The notes beneath the pieces were generated by a model, which ran no database searches, was not told where the DNA came from, and saw only the letters and a program-made list of their open reading frames with translations. Shown here in pieces: positions 26,395-34,809 of a stretch of 64,000 bases of DNA. The number at the start of each line of letters is the position of its first letter. Position 1 is the first letter of the stretch. Location of the stretch: positions 1-64,000 of the forward strand of contig NZ_NPKT01000013.1 in assembly GCF_008329565.1 (NCBI RefSeq), in the 5' to 3' direction. The position numbers and the translations under genes were made by a program. Origin of the DNA: Mycolicibacterium sp. P1-5 (lineage in GTDB: Bacteria > Actinomycetota > Actinomycetes > Mycobacteriales > Mycobacteriaceae).

Positions 26395-28209
26395 ATGGCC
26401 AGTAACGAATCCGGTGAATCCGGGTCGAAGGACTCGGGTGCGAAGCACTCGGTCGGTCTGCTGGACCTGGCCACCAGGCTGCCGGCGGTGGTGATGGATG
26501 CGCCGGTGATTCTGCGTGGCGCTCTGACCGGCCTGCTGGCCCTGCCGACGACGAAGACCTCGATCGGGAAGGTGTTCCAGGAGCGCGCCGCCCGCTACGC
26601 CGACCGGGTGTTCATCCGGATGGGCGACGAGAAGATCACCTACCGTGAAGCCAACGAGACGGCCAACCGCTTCGCAGCGGTGTTGTCCGACAAGGGAGTT
26701 GGCCGCGGGGATGTGGTCGGCATCATGCTGCGCAACTCGCCCAACGCCGTCCTGCTGATGCTTGCGGCGGTCAAATGCGGCGCGGTCGCCGGCATGCTGA
26801 ACTACCACCAGCGCGGAGATGTGTTGTCGCACAGCATCGGTCTGCTCGACGCCACGGTCGTCGTCGCCGAGTCCGACCTGATCGACCCGATCAAGGAAAG
26901 CGAAGCCGAGGTCGCCGAGCTGGTGACGATCGAGGACATCGAGGAGCAAGCCAACGGCAAGCCGACGGACAACCCCGCGTCGGCGTCGGAGGTCCGGGCC
27001 AAGGACACCGCGTTCTACATCTTCACCTCGGGCACCACCGGGCACCCCAAAGCCAGCGTGATGACCCACCATCGGTGGCTGCGTGCGCTGGCCGCCTTCG
27101 GCGGACTGGGTCTACGGCTCAACAGCAATGACACCCTGTACTGCCCGCTGCCGCTCTACCACAACAACGCGCTCACAGTCGCGGTGTCGTCGGTGATCAA
27201 TGCGGGCGGCACGCTGGCATTGGGTAAGTCGTTCTCGGCGTCGCGATTCTGGGACGACGTCATTCAGATGGAAGCCACCGCGTTCATCTACATCGGCGAG
27301 GTCTGCCGCTATCTACTGAACCAGCCGCCCAAGGACACCGATCGGGCCCACAAGATCCGGGTGATCGCGGGCAACGGCCTGCGTCCGGAGATCTGGGACG
27401 AATTCACCAAGCGGTTCAACATCGGCCGCGTCGCTGAGTTCTACGCCGCCAGCGAGGGCAACACCGCGTTCATCAATATCTTCAACATCCCGAAGACCAC
27501 CGGCATCAGCCCGACGCCGCTGGCTTATGTGGAGTACGACGCGGAGACCGGCGAGCCGGCGCGCGACGAGAACGGCCGCGTCCGCAAGGTGCCGCCCGGT
27601 CAGCCCGGCCTGCTGATCAGCCCGGTGAACAAGCTTTCGCCCTTCGACGGCTACACCGACAAAGAGGCCAGCGAAAAGAAGTTGGTGCGCAACGCTTTCA
27701 AAGAAGGTGACGTGTGGTTCAACACCGGTGACGTGATGAGCCCGCAGGGTATGCGGCACGCCGCCTTCGCCGATCGGCTCGGCGACACATTCCGGTGGAA
27801 GGGCGAGAACGTCGCCACCACCCAGGTCGAGGCCGCATTGGGCCAGGACAAGGATGTCGAAGAGTCCACGGTGTTCGGCGTCGAGGTGCCCGACACCGGT
27901 GGGCGGGCCGGCATGGCTGCGGTCAAGCTGCGCGACGGGGTGGAGTTCGACGGCAAGGCGCTGGCCGAGACGCTCTACAGCAATCTGCCCGGCTATGCCG
28001 TGCCGTTGTTCATCCGGATCGTCGAGTCGCTGGAGACCACATCGACGTTCAAAAGTCGCAAAGTCGACCTGCGCAAGCAGGGCTACGGCACCGACGACGA
28101 GAAGCTCGAGGACCCGCTGTACGTGCTGAAGGGGCGTGAGGAGGGCTACGTGGAGTTCTACGACGAGTACCCCAACGAAGTCGCCTCCGGCTCCCGCCCC
28201 AAGGGCTAG
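26395..28209 (+). CDS. fadD6: Very-long-chain/long-chain fatty-acyl-CoA synthetase FadD6
   Basis: 604 residues, ATG at 26395 after a GGGAGG ribosome site. An adenylate-forming enzyme of the FATP/VLACS type: TYREANETANRFA, the AMP loop YIFTSGTTGHPKASVMTHH, EFYAASEGNTAF and DVWFNTGDVM, and it lacks the usual C-terminal Lys motif spacing of FadD2-type enzymes but matches Rv1206. It activates long-chain fatty acids for storage or membrane lipid synthesis; FATP relatives couple activation to uptake. An unusually hydrophilic Ser/Gly/Lys N-terminus of about 25 residues precedes the first amphipathic helix. Confidence 0.93.
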   Translation: MASNESGESGSKDSGAKHSVGLLDLATRLPAVVMDAPVILRGALTGLLALPTTKTSIGKVFQERAARYADRVFIRMGDEKITYREANETANRFAAVLSDKGVGRGDVVGIMLRNSPNAVLLMLAAVKCGAVAGMLNYHQRGDVLSHSIGLLDATVVVAESDLIDPIKESEAEVAELVTIEDIEEQANGKPTDNPASASEVRAKDTAFYIFTSGTTGHPKASVMTHHRWLRALAAFGGLGLRLNSNDTLYCPLPLYHNNALTVAVSSVINAGGTLALGKSFSASRFWDDVIQMEATAFIYIGEVCRYLLNQPPKDTDRAHKIRVIAGNGLRPEIWDEFTKRFNIGRVAEFYAASEGNTAFINIFNIPKTTGISPTPLAYVEYDAETGEPARDENGRVRKVPPGQPGLLISPVNKLSPFDGYTDKEASEKKLVRNAFKEGDVWFNTGDVMSPQGMRHAAFADRLGDTFRWKGENVATTQVEAALGQDKDVEESTVFGVEVPDTGGRAGMAAVKLRDGVEFDGKALAETLYSNLPGYAVPLFIRIVESLETTSTFKSRKVDLRKQGYGTDDEKLEDPLYVLKGREEGYVEFYDEYPNEVASGSRPKG

Positions 28210-28231
28210 CCGCGTTCGTCCAAACCGACGT

Positions 28232-28279
28232 CTCGCACAAGAAGTGCGAGTGAACGCCGGCATTTCGTCGATCTCGCCG
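28232..28279. repeat. Intergenic hairpin and copy 1 of a dispersed 35-bp motif
   Basis: CTCGCAC-AAGAA-GTGCGAG (28232-28250) forms a 7-bp stem in the fadD6-folP2 gap. Overlapping it, 28245-28279 is 27/35 identical to 30146-30180 in the gpgS-Rv1209 gap, including a shared CGTCGATCTCG core. The pair suggests a dispersed intergenic repeat rather than two unrelated promoters. Confidence 0.45.
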
Positions 28280-28299
28280 TCACCAGGCACCATGGTGGG

Positions 28300-29175
28300 G
28301 TGAAGTCGACGTTCTGCGGACGGCCGGTGGCCGGTGATCGCGCGCTGATCATGGCGATCGTCAACCGCACGCCCGACTCGTTCTACGACCGCGGCGCGAC
28401 TTTCACCGACGAGGCTGCCAAGGACGCCGCGCACCGCGTCGTCGCCGAGGGTGCCGACGTCGTCGATGTCGGGGGAGTCAAGGCCGGCCCGGGCAACCTG
28501 GTCGACGCCGACGAGGAAATTGCCCGCGTGGTGCCGTTCATCGAGTGGCTGCGGAGCGTTTACCCCGATCAGCTGATCAGCGTCGACACCTGGCGTTCGG
28601 CGGTCGCCAAGCAGGCCTGCGCCGCCGGAGCGGACCTGATCAACGACACCTGGGCCGGTGCCGATCCGGACCTTCCGGAGGTCGCCGCCGAGTTCGGCGC
28701 CGGGTTGGTGTGCTCGCACACCGGGGGCGCGACGCCGCGCACCCGCCCGTTCCGCGTCAACTACGGCACGACGGTCACCGGTGTGGTCGACGACGTCATC
28801 GCCGAGGTCACCTCGGCCGCCGAACGCGCCGTCGCGCTCGGCGTGGCCAGGGACGCGATCCTGATCGATCCGACCCACGATTTCGGCAAAAACACTCATC
28901 ACGGTCTTACTTTGTTGCGCCACGTAAAAGATCTTGTTAAGACCGGATGGCCGGTCCTGATGGCGCTGAGCAACAAGGATTTCGTCGGGGAGACTTTGGG
29001 TGTGGAGCTCACTGAACGCCTCGAGGGCACGCTGGCAGCGACGGCTTTGGCCGCCGCCGACGGAGCGCGGATGTTTCGGGTGCATGAGGTGGGACCCACT
29101 CGGCGCGTACTGGAAATGGTCGCGTCGATCCGTGGGGAGCGTCCGCCGGCGCGGACGGTGAGGGGCCTGGCATGA
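28300..29175 (+). CDS. folP2: FolP2, dihydropteroate synthase-like protein
   Basis: 291 residues, GTG at 28300, Rv1207 ortholog. The TIM-barrel DHPS core is present (IMAIVNRTPDSFYDRG, DVVDVGGVKAGPG, LISVDTW, LINDTWAG), but published work on the M. tuberculosis paralog found no DHPS activity, and folP1 is the true folate enzyme. Conserved placement before gpgS, with a four-base overlap (ATGA), suggests a role tied to glucosylglycerate or methylglucose lipopolysaccharide synthesis rather than folate. M. tuberculosis carries an N-terminal repeat extension that is missing here. Confidence 0.92.
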   Translation: MKSTFCGRPVAGDRALIMAIVNRTPDSFYDRGATFTDEAAKDAAHRVVAEGADVVDVGGVKAGPGNLVDADEEIARVVPFIEWLRSVYPDQLISVDTWRSAVAKQACAAGADLINDTWAGADPDLPEVAAEFGAGLVCSHTGGATPRTRPFRVNYGTTVTGVVDDVIAEVTSAAERAVALGVARDAILIDPTHDFGKNTHHGLTLLRHVKDLVKTGWPVLMALSNKDFVGETLGVELTERLEGTLAATALAAADGARMFRVHEVGPTRRVLEMVASIRGERPPARTVRGLA

Positions 29176-30107
29176 CCGAACTCGCCAACGACACACTTCC
29201 CGGTGACACGTGGTTGTCCGACCACAGCTGGAGCCGGCCGACCTGGACCATCGACGAACTCGTGGCCGCCAAGCGTGGCCGAACCATCTCCGTCGTCCTG
29301 CCTGCGCTCAACGAGGAGGAGACGGTCGGCTCGGTGGTGGAAAGCGTCCGACCGCTCCTGGGCAGCCTGGTCGACGAGCTGATCGTGCTGGATTCGGGTT
29401 CCACCGATGACACCGAGATCGAAGCTATCGCCGCCGGCGCCCGGGTGGTCACCCGTGAGCAGGCGGTGCCCGAGGTCGAGTCGCAGCCGGGCAAGGGCGA
29501 GGTGCTGTGGCGCTCGCTGGCCGCCACCCGCGGCGACATCATCGTGTTCGTCGATTCCGATCTCATCGATCCCGATCCGATGTTCGTGCCGCGACTGGTC
29601 GGCCCCCTGCTCACCGGCGACGGAATCCACCTCGTCAAGGGCTTCTACCGGCGGCCGCTGAAGGTCGGTAAGGGTGAGGACGCCAACGGTGGCGGCCGGG
29701 TTACCGAGCTGGTCGCCCGCCCGCTGCTGGCTGCGCTGCGCCCCGAGCTGGGATGTGTGCTGCAACCGCTGGGCGGCGAGTATGCCGGCACCCGCGAGCT
29801 GCTGACGTCGGTGCCGTTCGCCCCGGGCTACGGCGTGGAGATCGGCCTGCTGGTGGACACCTACGACCGGCTGGGGCTGGGGGCGATCGCCCAGGTCAAT
29901 CTGGGTGTGCGCACCCACCGCAACCGCCCGCTGGCCGACTTGGGCGCGATGAGTCGCCAGGTGATCGCCACCCTGCTGTCGCGCTGCGGCATCACCGACT
30001 CCGGGGTCGGACTGACCCAGTTCCTCCCCGACGGGCACGATGGATACCTGCCGCGGACCACCGCGGTGTCGCTGGCCGACCGTCCGCCGATGAACACCCT
30101 GCGCTGA
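29172..30107 (+). CDS. gpgS: Glucosyl-3-phosphoglycerate synthase
   Basis: 311 residues, ATG at 29172, Rv1208 ortholog. This retaining GT81 enzyme (GT-A fold) joins glucose from a nucleotide sugar to 3-phosphoglycerate, the first step to methylglucose lipopolysaccharides that modulate fatty-acid synthesis. The core reads SVVLPALNEEETVGSVVE, the metal site is FVDSDLID near residue 135, and the acceptor region holds PLGGEYAGTRELL and RTHRNRPL. Cytosolic, Mg-dependent. Confidence 0.95.
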   Translation: MTELANDTLPGDTWLSDHSWSRPTWTIDELVAAKRGRTISVVLPALNEEETVGSVVESVRPLLGSLVDELIVLDSGSTDDTEIEAIAAGARVVTREQAVPEVESQPGKGEVLWRSLAATRGDIIVFVDSDLIDPDPMFVPRLVGPLLTGDGIHLVKGFYRRPLKVGKGEDANGGGRVTELVARPLLAALRPELGCVLQPLGGEYAGTRELLTSVPFAPGYGVEIGLLVDTYDRLGLGAIAQVNLGVRTHRNRPLADLGAMSRQVIATLLSRCGITDSGVGLTQFLPDGHDGYLPRTTAVSLADRPPMNTLR

Positions 30108-30145
30108 GTTCTGCCCACGCCCAAACCGCCATTTCGCGGTGAAAA

Positions 30146-30180
30146 TGCGAGCAAAAGCCTGCAAAACGTCGATCTCGGCG
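30146..30180. repeat. Copy 2 of the dispersed 35-bp intergenic motif
   Basis: This lies in the 89-bp gap between gpgS and the Rv1209-like gene. 27 of 35 positions match 28245-28279; both begin TGCGAG and share CGTCGATCTCG near the end. The copies differ by TTT versus AAA in the centre. Confidence 0.45.
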
Positions 30181-30196
30181 CAAGTAGTCTCATGAC

Positions 30197-30547
30197 GTGA
30201 CGTTGATCCTGCTGTACCTGGTGGTGCTGATCCTGATCGGCATCGTTCTTTTCGGGGTGGCCAGCCTGGTCTTCGGGCGGGGCGAGGACCTGCCGCCCCT
30301 GCCTCGGGCGACGACGGCCACCGTGCTGCCGGCCTCCGGGGTCACCGGCGAGGACATCGACGCCGTCAAGTTCACCCAGGTATTCCGCGGCTACAAGACC
30401 AGCGAGGTGGACTGGGTGCTCGACCGCCTCGGTGCCGAACTCGACCAGCTGCGCGGTGAGCTTTCCGCGGTGCGCGCTGCTGCAGCGCTGGACGAGCCGG
30501 TGGTCACCCACCACGCGGCGCGCGGCGTCGACGAGAGCCCGTCGTGA
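30197..30547 (+). CDS. Small membrane protein with DivIVA-like segment (Rv1209-like)
   Basis: 116 residues, GTG at 30197. One N-terminal membrane helix (LILLYLVVLILIGIVLFGVASL) is followed by a Pro-rich linker and a cytoplasmic stretch with FTQVFRGYKTSEVDWVLDRL, the short DivIVA-domain motif, then a coiled-coil-like region (LGAELDQLRGELSAVRA). It may attach to curved or growing membrane zones as DivIVA/Wag31 relatives do, but its partner is unknown. The end overlaps tagA by four bases. Confidence 0.82.
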   Translation: MTLILLYLVVLILIGIVLFGVASLVFGRGEDLPPLPRATTATVLPASGVTGEDIDAVKFTQVFRGYKTSEVDWVLDRLGAELDQLRGELSAVRAAAALDEPVVTHHAARGVDESPS

Positions 30548-31125
30548 CCGAGCCGGCTCCCGACGACGGCCGCACCCGCTGCGGCTGGGTGCAAGCGCAG
30601 TCGGTGCTCTACCGCGACTACCACGACGACGAGTGGGGCCGGGTCCTGCGCGGGCAGGTGCCGCTGTTCGAGCGGATGAGCCTCGAGGCATTCCAGAGCG
30701 GCCTGTCCTGGCTGATCATCCTGCGGAAGCGGGAGAACTTCCGGAAGGCGTTCGCCCGCTTCGACATCGAAACGGTCGCGCGGTACGGCGAGCGTGATAT
30801 CGCCCGACTGATGGCCGACGAAGGCATCGTGCGCAACCGCGCCAAGATCGAAGCGACCATCGCCAATGCCAGGGCAGTCGCCGACCTCGATGTCGACCTG
30901 TCCGACCTGCTGTGGTCCTACGCCCCGCCGCCGCGCCCACGACCGAAAACCATGGCCGACGTGCCGGCGATCACGCCCGAGTCCCAGGCCATGGCCAAGG
31001 ACCTCAAGAAGCGCGGATTCCGCTTCGTCGGCCCCACCACCGCATATGCGCTCATGCAGGCCACCGGCATGGTCGATGATCACCTCGCGTCGTGCTGGGT
31101 ACCGCCTGCCGCAGCCGTCGCCTGA
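30544..31125 (+). CDS. tagA: 3-methyladenine DNA glycosylase I
   Basis: 193 residues, GTG at 30544 within the previous stop. This TagI-type helix-hairpin-helix glycosylase removes 3-methyladenine from alkylated DNA. Family marks: RCGWVQAQSVLYRDYHDDEW with the zinc-binding Cys and His, FERMSLEAFQSGLSWLIIL, FRFVGPTTAYALMQATGMVDDH with a zinc His, and a C-terminal Cys. Rv1210 ortholog. Confidence 0.94.
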   Translation: MTEPAPDDGRTRCGWVQAQSVLYRDYHDDEWGRVLRGQVPLFERMSLEAFQSGLSWLIILRKRENFRKAFARFDIETVARYGERDIARLMADEGIVRNRAKIEATIANARAVADLDVDLSDLLWSYAPPPRPRPKTMADVPAITPESQAMAKDLKKRGFRFVGPTTAYALMQATGMVDDHLASCWVPPAAAVA

Positions 31126-31291
31126 GAGGCCAAATCGGACCCCCTCAATCGGGCCTTTCACACCCATGCTCGCCGATAAGGAACAATAGAATCGAAAACA
31201 AGCAGTTCAGTGCCGGACGCACCAGCCAAGTGCACCGGCGCTGGACCGGGTCCGTGGACACGGGCCGGCTCGAATCTGGAGGGAGCACTCG

Positions 31292-31459
31292 ATGGCGGCG
31301 ATGAAGCCCCGGACTGGTGACGGTCCGCTGGAAGCAACCAAGGAGGGGCGCGGCATCGTGATGCGGGTACCGCTGGAAGGCGGTGGACGGCTGGTTGTCG
31401 AATTGACGCCCGCCGAGGCGGCCGCCCTCGGTGACGAACTCAAAAACGTCACCAGCTGA
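31292..31459 (+). CDS. DUF3117 small protein (Rv1211-like)
   Basis: 55 residues, ATG at 31292 after a strong GAGGGAGC ribosome site. The sequence MAAMKPRTGDGPLEATKEGR and then GIVMRVPLEGGGRLVVELT marks the DUF3117 family, found almost only in actinobacteria and highly conserved. It is a compact beta-rich protein with no membrane segment; function unknown. A perfect terminator hairpin follows 12 bp after the stop. Confidence 0.9.
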   Translation: MAAMKPRTGDGPLEATKEGRGIVMRVPLEGGGRLVVELTPAEAAALGDELKNVTS

Positions 31460-31471
31460 CTGATCCATCTT

Positions 31472-31499
31472 GGAAACCCCGCGGACCCGCGGGGTTTCC
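31472..31499. terminator. Bidirectional hairpin terminator
   Basis: GGAAACCCCGCG (31472-31483) pairs perfectly with CGCGGGGTTTCC (31488-31499) around a GACC loop. It lies between the convergent DUF3117 gene and glgM, so it can end transcripts from both sides. There is no long U-tract, as is common for mycobacterial intrinsic terminators. Confidence 0.8.
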
Positions 31500-31514
31500 T
31501 CTCTGCGGGTCGGT

Positions 31515-32678
31515 CTACGCCGACACTTTGCGGTAAATCTCCAGCGTCTGCTCGGCGATGTGTGCCCAGGAGAACTCGTCGATACAGCGTTGCCGTCCGG
31601 CCGCCCCGAAGCGGCGTGCCTTCTCCGGATCGCCCACCAGTGCATTGACCGCCTCGGCGAGTCCGGTCTCAAAACCCACCGGGTCGCTCGACTCGTAGTG
31701 CACGAGAGTGCCCGTCACGCCGTCGTCGACCACCTCAGGTATGCCACCGACGTCGGAGGCCACCACGGCGGTCCCACATGCCATCGCTTCCAAATTCACG
31801 ATCCCTAGCGGCTCGTACACTGATGGGCAGACGAAAGCGGTTGCAGCCGAAAGTATTTCGCGGATTTTTCCGACGGGCAGGAACTCCTGCACCCAGAACA
31901 CGCCGCTGCGCCGCCCGGCCAGCTCTTGCACAGCCGAGCTCACCTCAGCGGCGATCTCCGGGGTGTCGGGCGCGCCGGCGCACAGCACCACCTGAATCTC
32001 CGGATCGAAGCGGTGGGCCGCGGCGATCAAGTGGGGGACACCTTTCTGCCGGGTGATCCGGCCGACGAACGCCACCATGGGGCGTGACGGGTCGACACCG
32101 AGTTCGGCGACCACCGACTCGCCTCGCTCGGGCGGCGCCGGATACCAGACGTCGGTGTCGATGCCGTTCTTCACCACGTGGACGCGGTTTGGGTCCAACG
32201 CCGGATAGACAGCCAGGACGTCCTCGCGCATGCCGGAACTGACCGCGATCACCGCGTCGGCCGCTTCGATCGCGGTGCGCTCGACCCAGAGCGATACCCG
32301 GTAGCCGCCGCCGAGCTGTTCGGCCTTCCACGGCCGCAACGGTTCGAGAGAGTGCGCGGTGAGCACGTGGGGGACGCCGTACAGCAGCGCCGCGAGATGA
32401 CCGGCCATCCCGGTGTACCAGGTGTGCGAATGCACCACCGTCGCCTCGGCGGCCGCGTTGGCCATCACCAGATCCGCCGACAGCGTCGACAGCGCCGGGT
32501 TGGCTCCCTTGAGTGCGGGATCGGGCTGGTGGACGAAGACACCCGAGCGCGGGGCGCCCATGCAATGCACGTCGACTTCACAGAGGCGCCGCAACTGCGC
32601 GACGAGTTCTGTCACGTGTACGCCCGCCCCGCCGTAAACCTCGGGTGGATACTCCCGAGTCATCATCGCCACCCGCAT
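31515..32678 (-). CDS. glgM: Alpha-maltose-1-phosphate synthase (GlgM, formerly GlgA)
   Basis: 387 residues, ATG at 32678, Rv1212c ortholog. A GT4 enzyme that joins glucose from ADP-glucose to glucose-1-phosphate, giving maltose-1-phosphate for the GlgE glucan pathway, with some glycogen-synthase-like activity. Motifs: [18 protein letters not shown] (ADP-glucose glycine loop), [27 protein letters not shown], and the E-x7-E motif [18 protein letters not shown]. It is divergent from glgC, its donor supplier, and needs no membrane anchor. Confidence 0.94.
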   Translation of the reverse strand: MRVAMMTREYPPEVYGGAGVHVTELVAQLRRLCEVDVHCMGAPRSGVFVHQPDPALKGANPALSTLSADLVMANAAAEATVVHSHTWYTGMAGHLAALLYGVPHVLTAHSLEPLRPWKAEQLGGGYRVSLWVERTAIEAADAVIAVSSGMREDVLAVYPALDPNRVHVVKNGIDTDVWYPAPPERGESVVAELGVDPSRPMVAFVGRITRQKGVPHLIAAAHRFDPEIQVVLCAGAPDTPEIAAEVSSAVQELAGRRSGVFWVQEFLPVGKIREILSAATAFVCPSVYEPLGIVNLEAMACGTAVVASDVGGIPEVVDDGVTGTLVHYESSDPVGFETGLAEAVNALVGDPEKARRFGAAGRQRCIDEFSWAHIAEQTLEIYRKVSA

Positions 32679-32828
32679 ACGCCCGACGGTAGTAGCCCGC
32701 GCTGCGCGGCGCGAGCTTGCGGGTCAACGTGCTTGTGCCCGACCCCAAGTCGCTTCGGTCGCGACACCGCGACCTGCAATAGAGGCGTTGGCCTAGCCGT
32801 CGGTTGCGTGTGCCGATAGGTTTGCAGG

Positions 32829-34043
32829 ATGAGGGAATTGCCACATGTGCTGGGCATCGTCCTGGCCGGCGGAGAGGGCAAACGGCTATATCCGCTGACC
32901 GCAGACCGGGCCAAGCCGGCGGTTCCCTTCGGCGGTGCGTACCGACTGATCGACTTCGTACTGTCCAATCTGGTCAACGCGCGCTATTTGCGCATCTGTG
33001 TGCTCACCCAGTACAAGTCGCATTCGCTCGACCGGCACATTTCGCAGAACTGGCGCCTGTCCGGTCTGGCCGGTGAGTACATCACGCCGGTTCCCGCCCA
33101 GCAGCGCCTCGGACCGCGCTGGTACACCGGTTCGGCCGACGCGATCTATCAGTCGCTGAACTTGATCTATGACGAGGATCCGGACTACATCGTCGTTTTC
33201 GGTGCCGATCACGTGTACCGGATGGACCCCGAACAGATGGTGAAGTTCCACATCGAGAGCGGCGCCGGCGCCACGGTGGCCGGTATCCGGGTGCCGCGCG
33301 CGGAGGCACACGCGTTCGGTTGCGTCGACGCCGACGAATCCGGCCGTATCCGCGAGTTCATCGAGAAGCCGGCCGATCCGCCGGGCACGCCCGACGATCC
33401 CGAGCAGACCTTCGTGTCGATGGGCAATTACATCTTCACCACCAAGGTGCTCATCGATGCCATCCGCGCCGACGCCGACGATGACAACTCCGACCACGAC
33501 ATGGGCGGCGACATCATCCCGCGGCTGGTCTCTGACGGCATGGCAGCGGTCTACGACTTCAACAACAACGAAGTCCCCGGCGCCACCGAGCGTGATCACG
33601 GATACTGGCGCGACGTCGGGACGCTGGACGCGTTCTATGACGCCCACATGGATCTGGTGTCAGTTCATCCGGTGTTCAACCTCTACAACAAGCGGTGGCC
33701 GATCCGCGGCGAGTCGGAGAACCTGGCGCCGGCGAAATTCGTCAACGGCGGTTCGGCGCAGGAGTCGGTGGTCGGCGCCGGAAGCATCATCTCGGCGGCG
33801 TCGGTCCGCAATTCGGTGTTGTCGAGCAATGTCGTGATCGAGGACGGCGCCATCGTCGACGGCAGTGTGCTGATGCCGGGTGTGCGGGTGGGCCGCGGCG
33901 CGGTGGTTCGGCACGCGATCCTGGACAAGAACGTGGTCGTGGGTCCCGGCGAGATGGTCGGCGTCGATCTGGAGAAGGACCGCGAGCGGTTCGCGCTCAG
34001 CGCGGGTGGCGTGGTGGCCGTCGGGAAGGGCGTCTGGATCTAG
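32829..34043 (+). CDS. glgC: Glucose-1-phosphate adenylyltransferase (ADP-glucose pyrophosphorylase)
   Basis: 404 residues, ATG at 32829, Rv1213 ortholog. It makes ADP-glucose from ATP and glucose-1-phosphate. N-terminal nucleotidyl loop [20 protein letters not shown] with the catalytic Arg/Lys, GTGGADAI-type loop here as [21 protein letters not shown] for metal binding, and a C-terminal left-handed beta-helix with hexapeptides used for allosteric control. Divergent from glgM with a 150-bp shared control region in which no clear operator was seen. Confidence 0.95.
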   Translation: MRELPHVLGIVLAGGEGKRLYPLTADRAKPAVPFGGAYRLIDFVLSNLVNARYLRICVLTQYKSHSLDRHISQNWRLSGLAGEYITPVPAQQRLGPRWYTGSADAIYQSLNLIYDEDPDYIVVFGADHVYRMDPEQMVKFHIESGAGATVAGIRVPRAEAHAFGCVDADESGRIREFIEKPADPPGTPDDPEQTFVSMGNYIFTTKVLIDAIRADADDDNSDHDMGGDIIPRLVSDGMAAVYDFNNNEVPGATERDHGYWRDVGTLDAFYDAHMDLVSVHPVFNLYNKRWPIRGESENLAPAKFVNGGSAQESVVGAGSIISAASVRNSVLSSNVVIEDGAIVDGSVLMPGVRVGRGAVVRHAILDKNVVVGPGEMVGVDLEKDRERFALSAGGVVAVGKGVWI

Positions 34044-34127
34044 CCCGGGCGGACGAAGATCAGGCCGAGGTGCGAGGTAGTCCCAGCCGCAGGCGATCAC
34101 CTCCACCGACTCTTTCGTCACGGTCAC
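34044..34127 (-). pseudogene. Possible 5' remnant of a gene that followed the methyltransferase-like gene
   Basis: A GTG at 34127 overlaps the stop of the upstream gene (GTGA) and opens a frame with plausible coding character for 28 codons (TVTKESVEVIACGWDYLAPR), after which it runs antisense into the 3' end of glgC and loses protein-like character. In M. tuberculosis, Rv1216c (the methyltransferase-like gene) is followed by Rv1215c, a hydrolase. I infer a deletion that left the first codons of such a gene; this needs a homology search. Confidence 0.3.
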
Positions 34128-34798
34128 CAGACCAGCGGCACCAGGCGGTAGCGCACCTTCTGGGTGTATTGCCGGTAGCCGTCCAACTGTTCGTCGAGCA
34201 GTCTCTCCTCGTCGTTGATCCGCACGGCCATCAGCAGCACCCCGATGACGACGAGCAGCAGCGCCCAGTAAGACCCGAGGCCCAGCGCGATCCCGATCAT
34301 CAGGATCACGTTCCCGAAGTACATCGGATGGCGCACAACGCCGTACAGGCCGGTGCTCACCAGTGGCTGACCGTCTTCAACGGTGATATTTGCAGCGGCA
34401 TAACGGTTTTGGAAGACCACCAGCATGGCCAGGCCCAGACCTGCGGCCACCATCGCCAGGCCGAGCACCGACAGCCACGCAGGCACATGCGACCAGCCGA
34501 ACCGGTGGTCGACTGCGGGCACGACCAGTATCGCGGCGAACGCGATGAACGTGCCTGCGATGACGACCTTCTGCACCGGCCGACTCTCCGCCTTCACTCC
34601 CGCATGCATGCGCCGCTCGAGGGCCGCGGGATCGACCCGGGCCATGTACAGCGTCGGACCCAGACTCGCTGCAGCGAACACCGCAAGGAAAGCCCAACCC
34701 TGCCAATAGTTCGTGGTGCCTGCCGGTACGAACAGCAGTACGGCGAACGCTGCGAGGCCGACGACGGTAAAAACCACCAGCCGAAGTAGTGTGCTCAT
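34124..34798 (-). CDS. Isoprenylcysteine carboxyl methyltransferase-like membrane protein (Rv1216c-like)
   Basis: 224 residues, ATG at 34798, with five to six membrane helices. The C-terminal part carries the ICMT/PEMT S-adenosylmethionine signature: GLYGVVRHPMYFGNVILMIG and NDEERLLDEQLDGYRQY with the conserved Glu-Glu. It probably methylates a lipid or membrane-bound group; bacterial substrates are mostly unknown. It is the last gene of the TetR-ABC exporter operon, 11 bp after the permease. Confidence 0.8.
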   Translation of the reverse strand: MSTLLRLVVFTVVGLAAFAVLLFVPAGTTNYWQGWAFLAVFAAASLGPTLYMARVDPAALERRMHAGVKAESRPVQKVVIAGTFIAFAAILVVPAVDHRFGWSHVPAWLSVLGLAMVAAGLGLAMLVVFQNRYAAANITVEDGQPLVSTGLYGVVRHPMYFGNVILMIGIALGLGSYWALLLVVIGVLLMAVRINDEERLLDEQLDGYRQYTQKVRYRLVPLVW

Positions 34799-34809
34799 TT
34801 CAGTTCCCT

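Noticed and set aside
32679..32828. Operator in the glgM-glgC divergent region
   Set aside because: No symmetric or repeated site of convincing length was found.
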